64,000 nt of DNA from Flaccisagitta enflata (GCA_965153355.1 OZ231126.1:108376001-108440000), one strand, 5' to 3'; counted from the first letter of the stretch, positions 20,001 to 31,420 are shown. A program made the numbers and translations. Notes: a model not told the origin generated them from the letters alone.

Positions 20001-20901
20001 ACCTGTTGAAACTGATGGTTTTGCTGTCGTTTTGGGTAACCATTTTGCTTACTTTTTCCATTTGTCTGCTGGTGTACTCTAACTTAGGACATTGCTCGCG
20101 TTGCGCATACAATTCGAGGCTCGTATAGTTTAGTTTTTCATCAACTTCCGACTGGATGAAACTTTTACAGTTGATTATCGAATTGTCGCGGATGGTTGAC
20201 AAAGTAGCCACGCCCTTCAAGCCGATGCGCGAGAGAAACTTTTTTCCATAGTCAAAATTTCCCACCCTCGTAGAGTATCGATGGACATTTTTTACGAAAT
20301 TGTCACGCGGGGTGTCATTCGTCAGTCCGTCGTTATGTTTGAGCAAAGTTAGAAGAAATCTAGCAGTGATCTCGATCACTACACGTTTCTCCCCTCTTTT
20401 TTTCATATCGGCCATTGCCACGTAGAAAGCCCGCGAATTAGGGAAGCCTAAAGCCTTGTACACATGACAGTTTACATAGGCCCGACGGAAGTCCTCCCCG
20501 GTAGCGGCTGAATCGAAAGAATGAAGGATCTCCGATATTTCGTCTGGTCCAAGACCATCCTCAGTTAATGAGGAGCTTAACGATTCACAGATTTTTTTTT
20601 TTTCATTCTCCTTTGCAAAAACATTTTGCCGGCGGCAGAATGCATACTGGATAATTTCCGCGGCTGATCTGGTATTATCCGCTTCCGAAGAGCAAAAGAG
20701 CTCATCGGGCGGATTTCTTTGAGGCGCGGTCATATTGTGGATACAAGATAAGGCTTTACTTAAATGCGGCTTTCGTTGGTGTGACGTTAATAAACCGCCG
20801 TACTTAACGAAAAAATTTTTGTTTAAAAAAGGAGAAAGAGAAGGGTGAAGCAATAGTTTGTTTCGGAGGTCTCTGTTTAACGTCTCAATGTCAGGGTCCA
20901 T
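17017..20901 (-). CDS. 1,210-aa Cys/His-rich and acidic protein, two exons
   Basis: No family recognised. Exon 1 is 20901-19616 (ATG at 20901) and exon 2 is 19363-17017. A GT donor (CACCG|GTACC) and a strong acceptor (TTCTTTTCAG) join the two long frames in phase, splitting one Arg codon. The N-terminal half looks globular. It has Cys/His clusters: CYLC near residue 310, DEHFRLAH, then CPLC and CVCC with HLSDHH near 410-428. Right after the junction comes C-x2-C-x2-C with HRDKH and C (about 467-485), so the intron lies between putative zinc modules. The C-terminal half is disordered: Ser/Arg-rich, then AVEAVQAVKAVQ, then about 300 Asp/Glu-rich residues, then a (GK)n patch and a Lys-rich tail. 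The layout suggests a nuclear or chromatin-associated protein, by inference only. Confidence 0.75.
19390..19610 (-). mobile_element. Degraded family F1 copy and (GAAA)n in an intron
   Basis: (GAAA)n at 19415-19490, then a reverse F1 copy (CTGACACGCAACTG, TTTGTCCGTTAGTCGGTCGG, then CAGCGATATTGTAACCCC) inside the 252-nt intron. Without splicing, exon 1 would end in a few residues translated from F1. Confidence 0.6.
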
Positions 20902-20984
20902 GTTGGGTTTTTTTTTGTTTTTGTTGTTGTTCTCAACATGGCCAGTAACGCCTCGAAAGCTAGTTTAGTCGGAAAGGCCATAGG

Positions 20985-21105
20985 CATAGTCATGGTCTGC
21001 CTGCCAAAAAATTCATACTGGATAATTTCAGACGAAATTCTCGAGTGATTTTCTATTGAGGAGCATAAGGCCTCATCAGGCCGCGGATTTTCTGCTCTGT
21101 TTTTT
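20985..21105 (-). pseudogene. Duplicated fragment of the 1,210-aa gene
   Basis: About 30 residues (RPDEALCSSIENHSRISSEI...) align with residues of the neighbouring gene at about 20640-20725 (PPDELFCSSEADNTRSAAEI...), and the DNA is similar too. It lies only 80 nt upstream of that gene's ATG, between it and a (CA)n array. It is a partial duplication, a broken paralogue, or an alternative 5' exon. Confidence 0.6.
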
Positions 21106-21139
21106 TTTTTTGGAGTCACATAGAAACACATGCATATAG

Positions 21140-21234
21140 AGCGCACACACACAGAGCCCACACAGAGCACACACATACACAGAGCACACACACAGAGCAC
21201 ATACACAGAGCACACACAGAGCACACACACACAG

Positions 21235-21329
<95 letters not shown>

Positions 21330-21345
21330 ACAAACACACAAGCAC
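21140..21345 (+). repeat. (CA)n microsatellite with CACAGAG variants
   Basis: ACACAGAGCACACA variant units at 21140-21235 grade into pure (AC)n to 21345. Confidence 0.95.
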
Positions 21346-22270
21346 ATAGGAATGGTGGAGAAATGAAGGGATATGAGATATCTCAAAGTTATCAGTGAAT
21401 GAACAAAAATATGAGCGACGACAAGAATCGACGACAAGTCCAGATAGAAAAAAAAAGAATAAAAAATGTTTTTTTTCTCTTGAATTAAGCAAAACGCGAG
21501 CCAAAACACACAGAAAAAAAAACTAGCAATGGAAACGAGGAAAAACATAGTGTTAGTGCATATGAGTTTTTTTTTTAAATTTTTTTTAGTCATGCAAATT
21601 TGGAACAAGCATTAAGTAAAAAATAAACCATTCTCCATGAAGTGGGGAAGAAGAGTTTTTTTTTGGACAAACGAGGGAAAAATAAAAGAAATCAATTTAA
21701 AAAAAGACAATAGAAGAAAATAAAGATTAGTAATGAAAAATGAAAAAAAACTACTTTTTTGTTTGTTGTCAGAATTCTTGCTTTTTTTTCTGTGTCTCAA
21801 CGTCTGTGTGTCTTTGTTTTGTCTTTTTCTTTCTCTGTCTGTCTATTTGTCTGTCTGTTTGTCCATGTCTGTTTGTCTCCGTCTGTTTCTGTTTTTATTC
21901 GTCTGTTTCTGTCTGTCTGTCTCTGGCTGTCTATGTCTATATTTGACTGTATCTTTTTTTTCTCTCTCTCTCACTCTCGATTTCATACAACTTACCCCAT
22001 TTTAATCCACCGATGGTCGCCTTCTTTTCCTTTTTATGTTTTTTTTCTTTCTTTTTTTCATTTTCGATTGTTTGTTTTATTTGTTTTTGTTTATTTCGTT
22101 GTTTTTTTCCTTTTTTTAAATTTCTTTCTTTTTTCTGCTGCTTTTTTTTAATGTGGAAGAAAGAAATAAAAAAGGGAAAGAAATAAAGTAAGTGAAAAGG
22201 AAAGAAAAAGAGGAAAAAGAGAAGAAAAGAAAAAGGAAAAAAAGAAACAAAGAAAGGAAAAAAAGTTGAA
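21346..22270. other. Low-complexity intergenic stretch
   Basis: No credible gene. Poly-A/T blocks, a (CTGT)-rich stretch at 21820-21945 and an A/G-rich block at 22150-22265. Confidence 0.6.
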
Positions 22271-22279
22271 ACCGGCGTT

Positions 22280-22780
22280 TTATTGTTTGTGAAAAAAATG
22301 TTGTGAGTTTTTTTTCTCTAAAAAATTTGTGTTAAATTGAACCACCCACATGAATGGCGGCATGCATTTGTCTATGGTTAGCCAACCTTTTTGGGGATTT
22401 TGTTCCAATCTTATTTTGTCGAACCAATCTGCCGGTTTCCAACCAATATTAGGTATTGCCGTTTTCATGCATTGGTCTAGCCATTTTTTTGGTTGAGGTG
22501 GGGGTAGTTTAGAAAATTGCTTTCCCATGTACAAATGGAAATTTTCAAGGTATCTTTTGGATACTTTCGGTTGATACTGCTGAATGTATATGGCTCGTTT
22601 CCGGGATACGCGTCTTAAAACCATCACAATTGCTAATTCTAAGTCGAGCCCCCATGACTGGCTAAAGTCAACTATAGTTTGTGCTTCAGCCTTAAATTTT
22701 TTTGCTGTTGGAAATTCAATCTCATCATCTAGTTCTTCATCCTCGCTTTCAGAACCTTCGATTTTTCTTTTGTTGTTCAT
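22280..22780 (-). CDS. Unrecognised 166-aa protein with nuclear-localisation-like N-terminus
   Basis: Intact single exon. It begins MNNKRKIEGSESEDEELDDE and continues TAKKFK. Two basic patches around an acidic stretch resemble a bipartite nuclear localisation signal. The remainder looks folded: a helical segment (LDLELAIVMVLRRVSRKRAI), Tyr/Trp-rich DNA-binding-like composition (WLDQCMKTAIPNIGWKPADWFDKI) and a Phe-rich end. Next gene upstream on the same strand is the 188-aa protein. No family recognised. Confidence 0.7.
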   Translation of the reverse strand: MNNKRKIEGSESEDEELDDEIEFPTAKKFKAEAQTIVDFSQSWGLDLELAIVMVLRRVSRKRAIYIQQYQPKVSKRYLENFHLYMGKQFSKLPPPQPKKWLDQCMKTAIPNIGWKPADWFDKIRLEQNPQKGWLTIDKCMPPFMWVVQFNTNFLEKKNSQHFFHKQ

Positions 22781-22950
22781 AATTTTTTTTGAAAAACACC
22801 GCGTTTTCTTTTTTACATCACGAATCTTTCATTTTGAGTTCTCTTTAGTTTTCGTCTGCTCATGCTCTTTTTTTTATTTTCTCCTCCTCCTTTTTCTCTT
22901 CCTCTCCTCAATGATTTTTCTCTTTATTGAATCATTTGACACACACAAAA

Positions 22951-22988
<38 letters not shown>

Positions 22989-23003
22989 AAAGTGTTTATT
23001 TTT

Positions 23004-23570
23004 TTACTTTTTTTTAACGTTCTTTTTGTGTTCCAGCGCTTTACAGGCTTTATTGAAGGCCAATGACCATTGAAAACGCAGTTGGGGATCTGGCAACTCT
23101 CCAGGCTGTCCTTTTTGGATCATTCTTATGATCCGCAGATTGTCGTGGAAATCCTCCAAGTTTTGCCTTATTCCCCCGGAGCAAAGTATTTCATCGTCCA
23201 GTATTTCGTCTGTAAGTCGTTTTATGTCCTTGATAATTTCGTCGCAGTCAGTCCGTACCTGAGGGCAAATACAAACACGGCCTCGGGTATTGTAAGCGGG
23301 GGCCAAAGTGTCTCTTATCTCAGAGGGCAGAAAGTGATCGTTGCCGAGATTCGGACTGTCTCTCCATTCCATGTTAGGAACGCCTGTGTAGCAAATCATT
23401 CGTTCAACGAGTCCGTTCGGTTGTCTACGGGGAGGTTTCCCTGGTTCGATTGTCCCCGTTGGAATCAAGTACGGCCTTGCATTCAACGCTCTTAAGGTGG
23501 CTCTCCAAAGCTTCTCCTCCCTTTTTTTCGTAGCCTCTAAATCATCATTTGCCTGCCCATGCTCATTCAT
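23004..23570 (-). CDS. Unrecognised 188-aa protein
   Basis: Intact single exon from ATG at 23570. Charged helical N-terminus (EATKKREEKLWRATLRALNA), then a Pro/Gly loop (TGTIEPGKPPRRQPNG), four Cys in the middle (CYTG, CICP, DCDE and LCSG), and a helical C-terminal half (DEIIKDIKRLTDEIL) ending in Lys residues. Codon use is balanced and unlike the flanking repeats. It is separated from the 166-aa gene by about 220 nt containing (CT)n. Confidence 0.72.
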   Translation of the reverse strand: MNEHGQANDDLEATKKREEKLWRATLRALNARPYLIPTGTIEPGKPPRRQPNGLVERMICYTGVPNMEWRDSPNLGNDHFLPSEIRDTLAPAYNTRGRVCICPQVRTDCDEIIKDIKRLTDEILDDEILCSGGIRQNLEDFHDNLRIIRMIQKGQPGELPDPQLRFQWSLAFNKACKALEHKKNVKKK

Positions 23571-23589
23571 GATTTTTTTTGGATTTTAT

Positions 23590-23817
23590 TTTGCTATTTA
23601 TTTAACAAAATATTTCCACCCCCCCCCCCCGACCGCCGGAATAAAAAAGAAAGAAAAAAAACATTTTTTACAAAAAAAAAAACAAAAAAAGTAATTGAAA
23701 AGAAAAAATGGAAAAAAAGAGAAGAAAACAAGATAATTTGAAAGGGCGAGAAATAGGACAAAAAATACACGTTAATTGCAATTATCAGGAGGACAAACGA
23801 GTGGAGAAAAAAGAGTT

Positions 23818-23880
<63 letters not shown>

Positions 23881-24100
23881 GAAGGGAGAAAGTGAGAAAG
23901 GAAGGGAGGAAGGAAGGAAGGAAGAAAGGAAGGAAGGAAGGAAGGAAGGAAGGGAGGAAGGAAGAAAGAAATTAAGAAATGAATTAAGAAAGAAAGCAAG
24001 CAAACAAGCAAGCAAAGCAAGAAAAAAGAAGAAAAAGAAGAAAAGAAGGCAAGCAAGAAAGTTAGAGAGGAAAAGACAGATAATAAAAAAAAAACGGAAA
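23590..24100 (+). repeat. Purine-rich (GAAA)n/(GGAA)n stretch between divergent genes
   Basis: Poly-C at 23618-23630, then A-rich DNA, (GAAA)n at 23820-23880, (GGAA)n at 23900-23960 and (AAGC)n near 24000. It separates the minus-strand 188-aa gene from the plus-strand polyQ gene, so the promoters of both must lie here. Confidence 0.85.
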
Positions 24101-24107
24101 TAAAATC

Positions 24108-24338
24108 ATGGCGGAAGATGCGGACGATACAAAACGTCGTTTAGCTGGAGAAGAATCAACAAAAAATAAGGCCTCTTTAACTCAAAGCGATTGTCGACTT
24201 TTAAGTTGTTATTTCGGCTTTAGCGCTTGTCGACAAATTGCGGAATTTCCCCGTTGGCGCTTACGAGACGCGTCGAGTTACGTCAGGATGATGCTGAGCG
24301 ACAAGGACGACGAAAATTTTGACAACGCGATAGGTGAA

Positions 24339-24398
<60 letters not shown>

Positions 24399-24707
24399 CG
24401 TTCGAGCAGTTCGACTGGGAACAAACACAATGAAGAGAATAATCATAAGAATGAGCCTTTCAACTTGGCCGAGTTGCTCGATGGAAACATGCCTACTATT
24501 TTCGAATCAGACATGGACGATCTCATACGGATATTTCGAGAAGGTTCTACATTCACAGACAAACAAATGGAGGGTGTCTTGCGGACATACTCGGCCTTCT
24601 CGCGATTGTATCCACAAGATTTGGCTGTTTCAAACGGATACTCTAGAATTCTTCTGAAGTTTGCTTTATCGAAGTGCATCATAAAAAGAAAAAAACATAA
24701 ATCGTAG
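24108..24707 (+). CDS. Unrecognised 199-aa protein with polyglutamine tract
   Basis: Intact single exon starting MAEDADDTKRRLAGEESTKN. A globular N-terminal part has four Cys (DCRLLSCYFGFSACRQIAEF) and is followed by about 20 Gln encoded by (CAA)n at 24342-24398, a Ser run and an Asn/His linker. The C-terminal part is helical (DMDDLIRIFREGSTFTDKQM, RTYSAFSRLYPQDL) and ends in a basic tail (KRKKHKS) that could be a nuclear signal. It is the first plus-strand gene, divergent from the 188-aa gene. No family recognised. Confidence 0.7.
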
Positions 24708-24711
24708 AGAA

Positions 24712-24715
24712 AGAG

Positions 24716-24785
<70 letters not shown>

Positions 24786-24835
24786 CAGAGAGAGAAAGAG
24801 AGAGACAGAGAGAGAGACAGAGAGAGAGAAAATCA
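24712..24835 (+). repeat. (GA)n microsatellite
   Basis: GA array with ACA interruptions immediately after the stop codon of the polyQ gene. Confidence 0.95.
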
Positions 24836-24863
24836 AACGCGAAAAAACACGACGTACGAAATA

Positions 24864-24977
24864 ATGGCCCAAAAAATCATGTTTCCAATTGCTGGATATT
24901 TGCTTTTACCACCCTTCTTTTATACAATCACGGCCATCATCATGAGCACCGCATTATCGTCATCATCATCATTATGA
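24864..24977 (+). CDS. Possible 37-aa single-pass membrane peptide
   Basis: ATG at 24864 opens a short frame beginning MAQKIMFPIAGYLLLPPFFY. It has one hydrophobic stretch, then a Ser run translated from the start of a (CAT)n array, and a stop. It is the only non-repetitive stretch between two arrays. It may be a chance frame or an exon. Confidence 0.2.
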   Translation: MAQKIMFPIAGYLLLPPFFYTITAIIMSTALSSSSSL

Positions 24978-25078
24978 TCATCATCATCATTATCGTCATC
25001 ATCCTCATGATCATCGCCAATCCTCTACGTATATCGCGTTATGGAGCAGTTGGAATAAGGCAGGAGAAAAAAGAGTCT

Positions 25079-25117
<39 letters not shown>

Positions 25118-25314
25118 TTCACTAACTCTCTCTCTCTCTCTCTTCCGTTTGATCCATCCATCCGTCCGTCCATCAGTCCGTCCGTCCATCAGTCGTCCGT
25201 CCGCCCTTCTGTCCATCGATCCGTCCATCCATCTGTTCCGTCAGTCTATCTGTCTTTCTGTCTGCTTATCTGTCTGTGACTCTCTCTCTGTTTATCTGTC
25301 CGCCTGCCTGTCCA

Positions 25315-25350
<36 letters not shown>
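24940..25350 (+). repeat. (CAT)n, (CT)n and (GTCC)n arrays
   Basis: (ATCATC)n at 24940-25015, (CT)n at 25081-25140, CCATCCGTCCGT words at 25150-25240, then (CTGT)n to 25352. No gene. Confidence 0.9.
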
Positions 25351-25355
<5 letters not shown>

Positions 25356-25490
25356 AACATTTTTCTTTCTTTCTTTCTTTCTTTCTTTCTTTTTGAATAG
25401 CCCTAATATTAATGTCCGCTGTCTATAACATTTTTCTTTCTTTCTTTCTTTCTTTCTTTTTGAATAGCCCTAATATTAATGTCCGCTGTC
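25350..25490 (+). repeat. 71-bp direct tandem duplication
   Basis: Two consecutive copies of a 71-bp unit (GTCTATAACATTTTT, (CTTT)n, GAATAGCCCTAATATTAATG, TCCGCT) starting at 25350 and 25421, almost identical. A recent duplication. Confidence 0.85.
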
Positions 25491-25910
25491 GTCTCAGCCC
25501 TCAGGCGCCCGCCGACTCGTGATTTTCCCGTCCTTTTTTTTCTTTTTTTTCTTTTATTATGCCCATGGGACAGAAGACGAGACAGAAGATCCCGGGATCA
25601 CGTGACCCACGGCAGCTGCCCCGCCAAGGCTGAGACGACCGGCCTCGCGCGTGCGCGCGTGTGCGCTTGTGCGTGCATGTATGCATGCATGCATGCTTGC
25701 TTGCTTGCATGCTTGCATGCATGCATGCATGCATGCATTGCATGCATGCAAAAAAAGCGTTCTGCAAAAAAGAGATGAGCCAAAGGCCAAAAGCCAAAGG
25801 GCCAAAGGCCTCATCACAGAAAAGTGATTTCCTTTTCGCCTTTTTTTTCATTTTTCCCCTGATTTTCTCCAAGAGTCGAGAAAAGAGAGAATTATAAAGG
25901 TTAAGAAAAA
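25491..25910 (+). other. GC-richer island with self-complementary (GCAT)n
   Basis: CpG-containing unique DNA at 25500-25660, including CACGTG at 25600-25605, then GCATGCATGC words at 25675-25752, then a GCCAAAGGCC run at 25788-25812. (GCAT)n is palindromic. No gene supported. Confidence 0.5.
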
Positions 25911-25912
25911 AC

Positions 25913-26168
25913 GCGATGATAATGATGATAATGATGATGGTAATGATGATGATGATGATGATAATGATGATGATGATGATGATGATGATAATGATGATGA
26001 TGATTTAAATGATAATGATGATGATGATGATGATAATGATAATCATGATAATGATGATGATGATGATGATGATGAGGATGATAACGAATGATGATGATGA
26101 TATGATGATGATAATATGATAATGATGATGATGATGATGATATGATGATGATGATAATCATAATGATG

Positions 26169-26200
<32 letters not shown>

Positions 26201-26224
26201 AATGATGATGATGATGATGATGAT

Positions 26225-26285
<61 letters not shown>

Positions 26286-26520
26286 GCGGCGCATGGGCGG
26301 TTTGAAAATGTAAACGAATTTGGAAAAATAATCAAAAAAGAGTGATAAAAAGTGTGAATCAATGTCGTCATCAATATCATCATCATCATCATCATCATCA
26401 TCACTACTATCATCCTTATTATCATCACTATTATCATCATCATCATCATCATCATCATCATTATCATCATCGTCATCATCATTATTATTACATCATCATC
26501 GAATATCTTATCTTTTTCCA
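25913..26520 (+). repeat. (GAT)n, (GA)n and (CAT)n arrays
   Basis: (GATGATAAT)n at 25913-26226, (GA)n at 26228-26283, a short unique gap, then (ATC)n at 26365-26500. The GAT and CAT arrays are complementary and flank the gap. Confidence 0.95.
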
Positions 26521-26539
26521 AAGGGAGGAAAAAGGACAT

Positions 26540-26747
26540 CCTTCCTTTCTTCCTTTCCTTCCTCCCCTCCCTGCCTTCCTTCCTTCCTTTCTTCCTTCCT
26601 TCCTTCCTTCCTTCCTTCCTTCCTTCTTTTCCTTCATTTCCTTTCCTATTTCTCCTTCCTTTATTTCCTTTCCTTCATTTTCTTCTTTTATTTACTTCCT
26701 TCTGTCTTTTCCTTCTTTCCCTTCCTTTCCTTTCCTTCCTTCCTTCC

Positions 26748-26794
<47 letters not shown>

Positions 26795-26935
26795 CTCTTC
26801 TTCTTCTTCTTCTTCTTCTTCTCTCTCTCACTCTCTAAATCATCATTTCCAACTCTGCAAGATGTCACCACTCGATGTTTGTCATCTTTTTTTTTTCATT
26901 TCTCGCTTAGATCAACGTGACTTTAATCTTCCTTT

Positions 26936-27012
<77 letters not shown>

Positions 27013-27020
27013 GAGAGAGA
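26540..27020 (+). repeat. (CTTC)n, (CT)n, (CTT)n and (GA)n arrays
   Basis: Pyrimidine-rich tetranucleotides at 26540-26755, (CT)n to 26786, (TTC)n to 26822, then (GA)n at 26940-27010. No gene. Confidence 0.95.
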
Positions 27021-27143
27021 ATAGACTGAGGGCGCGTGTTTAAAATTGATCAATCGAGAAAAGAAAAAAAAATAACTATTTTTTAAGTACTGTCATGTAC
27101 ACGCGTGTGTAAAAGGAGAAAGGAAAAAAAACAAAGGAACAAC

Positions 27144-27617
27144 ATGCCCACAATTCTTAGACATTCACTTGTGTATCTCTTTTCTTTCATTTCTTCGTTT
27201 TTTCAGAGTCAGGCTGGAAAATCAAGTTTTCTGAAATACGCCACAGAATTCTTTTGTCCTATTCTCTCAACGAAACCCCTGGCTGGAATTGTGTATGTAG
27301 GGGCGGAAACACTGGACAAAAATTACGCTTCTGCACTAAGGACCATCGCAAACAACCTCAACATATCAGTGCATTTTTTTAGCGGAGGTATTATGTCGCC
27401 GTCTTTTCAAACGTCTTTCATCAAAGCCGTGAAACGTCGGAGCCGTACAGACGCACAAGCCTCACCTCTCGATGACAACAACAAGAGCAACGACGACATT
27501 TATCACGACGATGACGACGCACGACGGCTAACAACAACAACAAATAACGAGAAACATCGCGAGGACGCAGGGCGACTTTCAGAAATATTTACAGCGAAAG
27601 AAGTCTTGCATAAGTGA
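27144..27617 (+). CDS. Possible P-loop ATPase fragment
   Basis: An open frame contains SQAGKSSFLKYATEFF, resembling a Walker A loop (x4-GKS) followed by a helix, then IVYVGAETLDKNY and ISVHFFSGG, a beta-strand pattern seen after Walker A in FtsK/HerA and A32-like packaging ATPases. A 36-nt in-frame intron (27171-27206, GTGTAT...TTTTTTCAG) may remove a hydrophobic insert. Splicing gives about 146 aa, while read-through also stays open. After about residue 90 the sequence turns Asp/Asn/Thr-rich, and no Walker B is clear, so the real 3' structure may differ. If correct, it would pair with the polymerase as a second Polinton-type gene. Low certainty. Confidence 0.35.
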   Translation: MPTILRHSLVYLFSFISSFFQSQAGKSSFLKYATEFFCPILSTKPLAGIVYVGAETLDKNYASALRTIANNLNISVHFFSGGIMSPSFQTSFIKAVKRRSRTDAQASPLDDNNKSNDDIYHDDDDARRLTTTTNNEKHREDAGRLSEIFTAKEVLHK

Positions 27618-28700
<1,083 letters not shown>

Positions 28701-29267
28701 GATAAAGGGGGGAGAAAATCGTGAACAAAAAGCACGTCAACTTTTATGATAAGAAGAAGCAGAAGAGGGAAAGCATATTGTTTCAAAGATGTCAAGCTGG
28801 TAAAGAATAAGCTGGTAAAGAATAAGCTTGCCTGATGTATACGTAAAAGAAACATATATATTGATACGTTATGCAATGGAATGATTAGTCCGTATATGGA
28901 TTAATCATGTACACACATGTATTATGAATATATTGGAAATTCGCCGAGATGTTATTTTTTGAGTACAGTGATTGATTTCCTTTCTTTGATCATTGGGCGT
29001 TTTAGTTATTCAGTAATGTAATCGCATTTTCTCATTTTCTTGGAAGATCTCAAGAAGAATTGCTTTAGTTCATCTACTAATAAGTCTTATATATACGAAA
29101 TACACAAAAAATGTATACATGGATTGGCAAAGGCTTTCCATTTCCAAGAAATTACAATAATACTTGCTAAGAAACATATTATTATCTTTGATTAAGACAA
29201 GCAAAAAAAAAAAGAACGAAAAAAAAAAAAGAACGAAAAAAGACGGAGAGAAAAAAAGAAAGATAGC

Positions 29268-29311
<44 letters not shown>

Positions 29312-29380
29312 CAGAAAGAAAGAAAGAAAGAAAGGGGGAAGAGGGGGGGAGAAAGAACGATCTGACCTAGTCAGGCAACA
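28701..29380. other. Unique AT-rich DNA with a (GAAA)n block
   Basis: No gene seen. 28795-28825 repeats GCTGGTAAAGAATAA twice. (GAAA)n lies at 29265-29335. Confidence 0.5.
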
Positions 29381-29384
29381 CACG

Positions 29385-29555
29385 AATTTGCTCGCCAAGA
29401 GGTTTTGTCCGTCCATCTGTCGGTTAGTCTGTTACGATAATAGAAAAATCCGCTTTTCCGCGCGTGTGTGAGTGGATGTCTCTGCTGAGTCTTTAGGGAG
29501 TGAAAGAGGGGTCTACGCCCCTGCCCAACCGTCCGCGACCATATTGCAATCCCGT
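29385..29555 (-). mobile_element. Family F1 element, reverse, degraded
   Basis: TTTTGTCCGTCCATCTGTCGG run, then CGCCCCTGCCCAACCGTCCG CGACC, and ATTGCAATCCCG, the reversed F1 head. Confidence 0.5.
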
Positions 29556-29608
29556 GGTTTCAAGAGATGTCACCTCCTTCAAGGAGGCTCCTTGATAAAA
29601 CAAGGCCA

Positions 29609-30846
29609 ACACCTATAAGTCGCGTGCAGGACAAAAATAACTGAACTGACCTGTCTCCTTATTGTACCTTTTTATCAAAAATCAGACTTAAACGCAACCC
29701 AAAACAGACCCAAACCAGACTCAAACCAGACTCAAACCAGACTCAAACCAGACTCAAACCAGAATTAAACCAGACCGAAACCAGACCTAAATCCGACATA
29801 AACCAGACATAAACCAGACATAAACCAGACTCAAACCAGACTCAAACCAGACTCAAACCAGACTCAAACCAGACTCAAACCAGACTCAAACCAGACTCAA
29901 ACCAGACTCAAACCAGACTCAAACCAGACTTAAACCAGACCAAAACCAGGCTCAAACCAGGCTCAAAACCAGAACCCAAACCAGACTCAAAACCAGACTC
30001 AAACCAGACTAAACCAGACTAAACCAAAACCAAAACCAGACCAAAACTGTACCAAAACCAGACCTAAATCAGACCTAAATCAAACATAAACCAGACAAAA
30101 ACCAGACATACACCAGACCCAAAACCAGACCTAACCCAGACCTAAACCAGACATGAATCAGACATGAACCAGTCTTAAACCAGACTAAACCAGATTTAAA
30201 CCAGACTTACACCAGACTTAAACCAGACTTTAACCAGACTTACACCATACTTATCTTTAATACCAGACTTGCACCAGCAGACTTAAACCAGCAGACTTAA
30301 ACCATTAGACCAGCAGACTTAAACCATTAAATTTAAAACCAGCAGATCTAAACTAGCAGATTTCAAACCTACTTAAACCATTAGACCAGCAGACTTAAAC
30401 CATTAGATTTAAACCAGCAGACTTAAAACAGCAGATTTAAACCAGCAGATTTAAACCAGCAGACTTTAACCATCAGACTTTACCCAGCAGACTTTAACCA
30501 GCAGACTTTAACCAGCAGACTTTAACCAAAAATGACCAAAAATGACCAAAAATGACCAAAAATGCCCAAAATGACCAAAAATGACCAAAAATGATCGAAA
30601 ATAATCAAAAACTACCAAAATGACCAAAACGATCAAAATGACCAAAATGACCAAAAGGACCAAAAATGACCAAAAATGACTAAAAGCAACCAATAATTCT
30701 CAATAACAACAAAAAAATGACTCAAAATAACTCCAGACGACCCAAAAAGACGAAAAAAAGCAAAGAGTTACCAACCGACGGACGAACCGACGGACGGACG
30801 GACCGACCGATGGAGCGGGTTGTAGAGTCGCGTGCACGCGACTAAA
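29609..30846 (+). mobile_element. Family F1 element, long copy with internal minisatellites
   Basis: Starts ACAAGGCCAACACCTATAAG TCGCGTGCAGGAC, ends GGACCGACCGATGGAGCGGG, TTGTAGAG and the hairpin AGTCGCGTGCACGCGACT followed by AAAA. The interior is an 11-mer array (CCAGACTCAAA and variants, 29700-30250), a CCAGCAGACTT(T)AAA array (30260-30525) and an AAAATGACC array (30526-30700). No open frame that is not repeat-derived. Sister copy at 53399-55231. Confidence 0.85.
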
Positions 30847-31020
30847 AAGAAATCTAAAAAACAGAATCTGAAGTCAAGTGGAGCAGTCGAGCGCGGCATC
30901 TGCTTCATTTTAATATTGAACCAGTCGTCTTATTCATTTTAAAATCAATTATATTGCATAAATTGAATTATGCAGTTGTTTTCGCCTTGCTGGCAGCGTA
31001 TAGCAAAGAAGGGTAGAATA

Positions 31021-31173
31021 TCAAATAAACGCTAACACTGCCGAGGACTGTTGCGCTTGCGCAAAGGACTGTTGTTGTTGTTGATGTTGAACTTCAGACA
31101 GTAGCGGCTGTACTAGTGGTTGCCTGGGCGGAACGTCGTATGACGGATTTGCCGCCAATCGTCTTGTCATGAG
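31021..31173 (-). CDS. C-terminal exon of an unrecognised protein
   Basis: A clear acceptor (TTAATTTACAG) precedes a 50-codon frame starting LMTRRLAANPSYDVPPRQPL and continuing into a Gln-rich tail ending SSAVLAFI then TGA. Further minus-strand open stretches upstream (about 31215-31345 with SLEEDEDPLRTKFTVLACAR, and 31425-31505 ending at a GTGAGT donor) may belong to the same gene. I could not join them convincingly. Function unknown. Confidence 0.4.
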   Translation of the reverse strand, partial: LMTRRLAANPSYDVPPRQPLVQPLLSEVQHQQQQQSFAQAQQSSAVLAFI

Positions 31174-31354
31174 CTGTAAATTAACACACACAAAGTAAGA
31201 GATTAGAACTAAAACAGATCAAGCACCATGTGGGTGTCACCTCTATCGATCTCTCTCTTTGCTTTCGTGCACAAGCCAGCACTGTGAATTTGGTTCTTAA
31301 GGGATCCTCATCCTCTTCCAATGAAAGCGATCTCGTCATTGGTAGCCAGCTTCA

Positions 31355-31356
31355 CG

Positions 31357-31419
<63 letters not shown>

Positions 31420-31420
31420 C
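31355..31420 (+). repeat. (CT)n microsatellite
   Basis: CT run. A second CT-rich block lies at 31920-31990. Confidence 0.9.

Noticed and set aside
25600-25605. CACGTG E-box in a GC-richer patch as a promoter or CpG island
   Set aside because: Single hexamer, no gene start recognisable nearby.
29700-30700. Regular direct repeats that could suggest a CRISPR array
   Set aside because: Units are contiguous without unique spacers and vary in length; eukaryotic minisatellite within F1.
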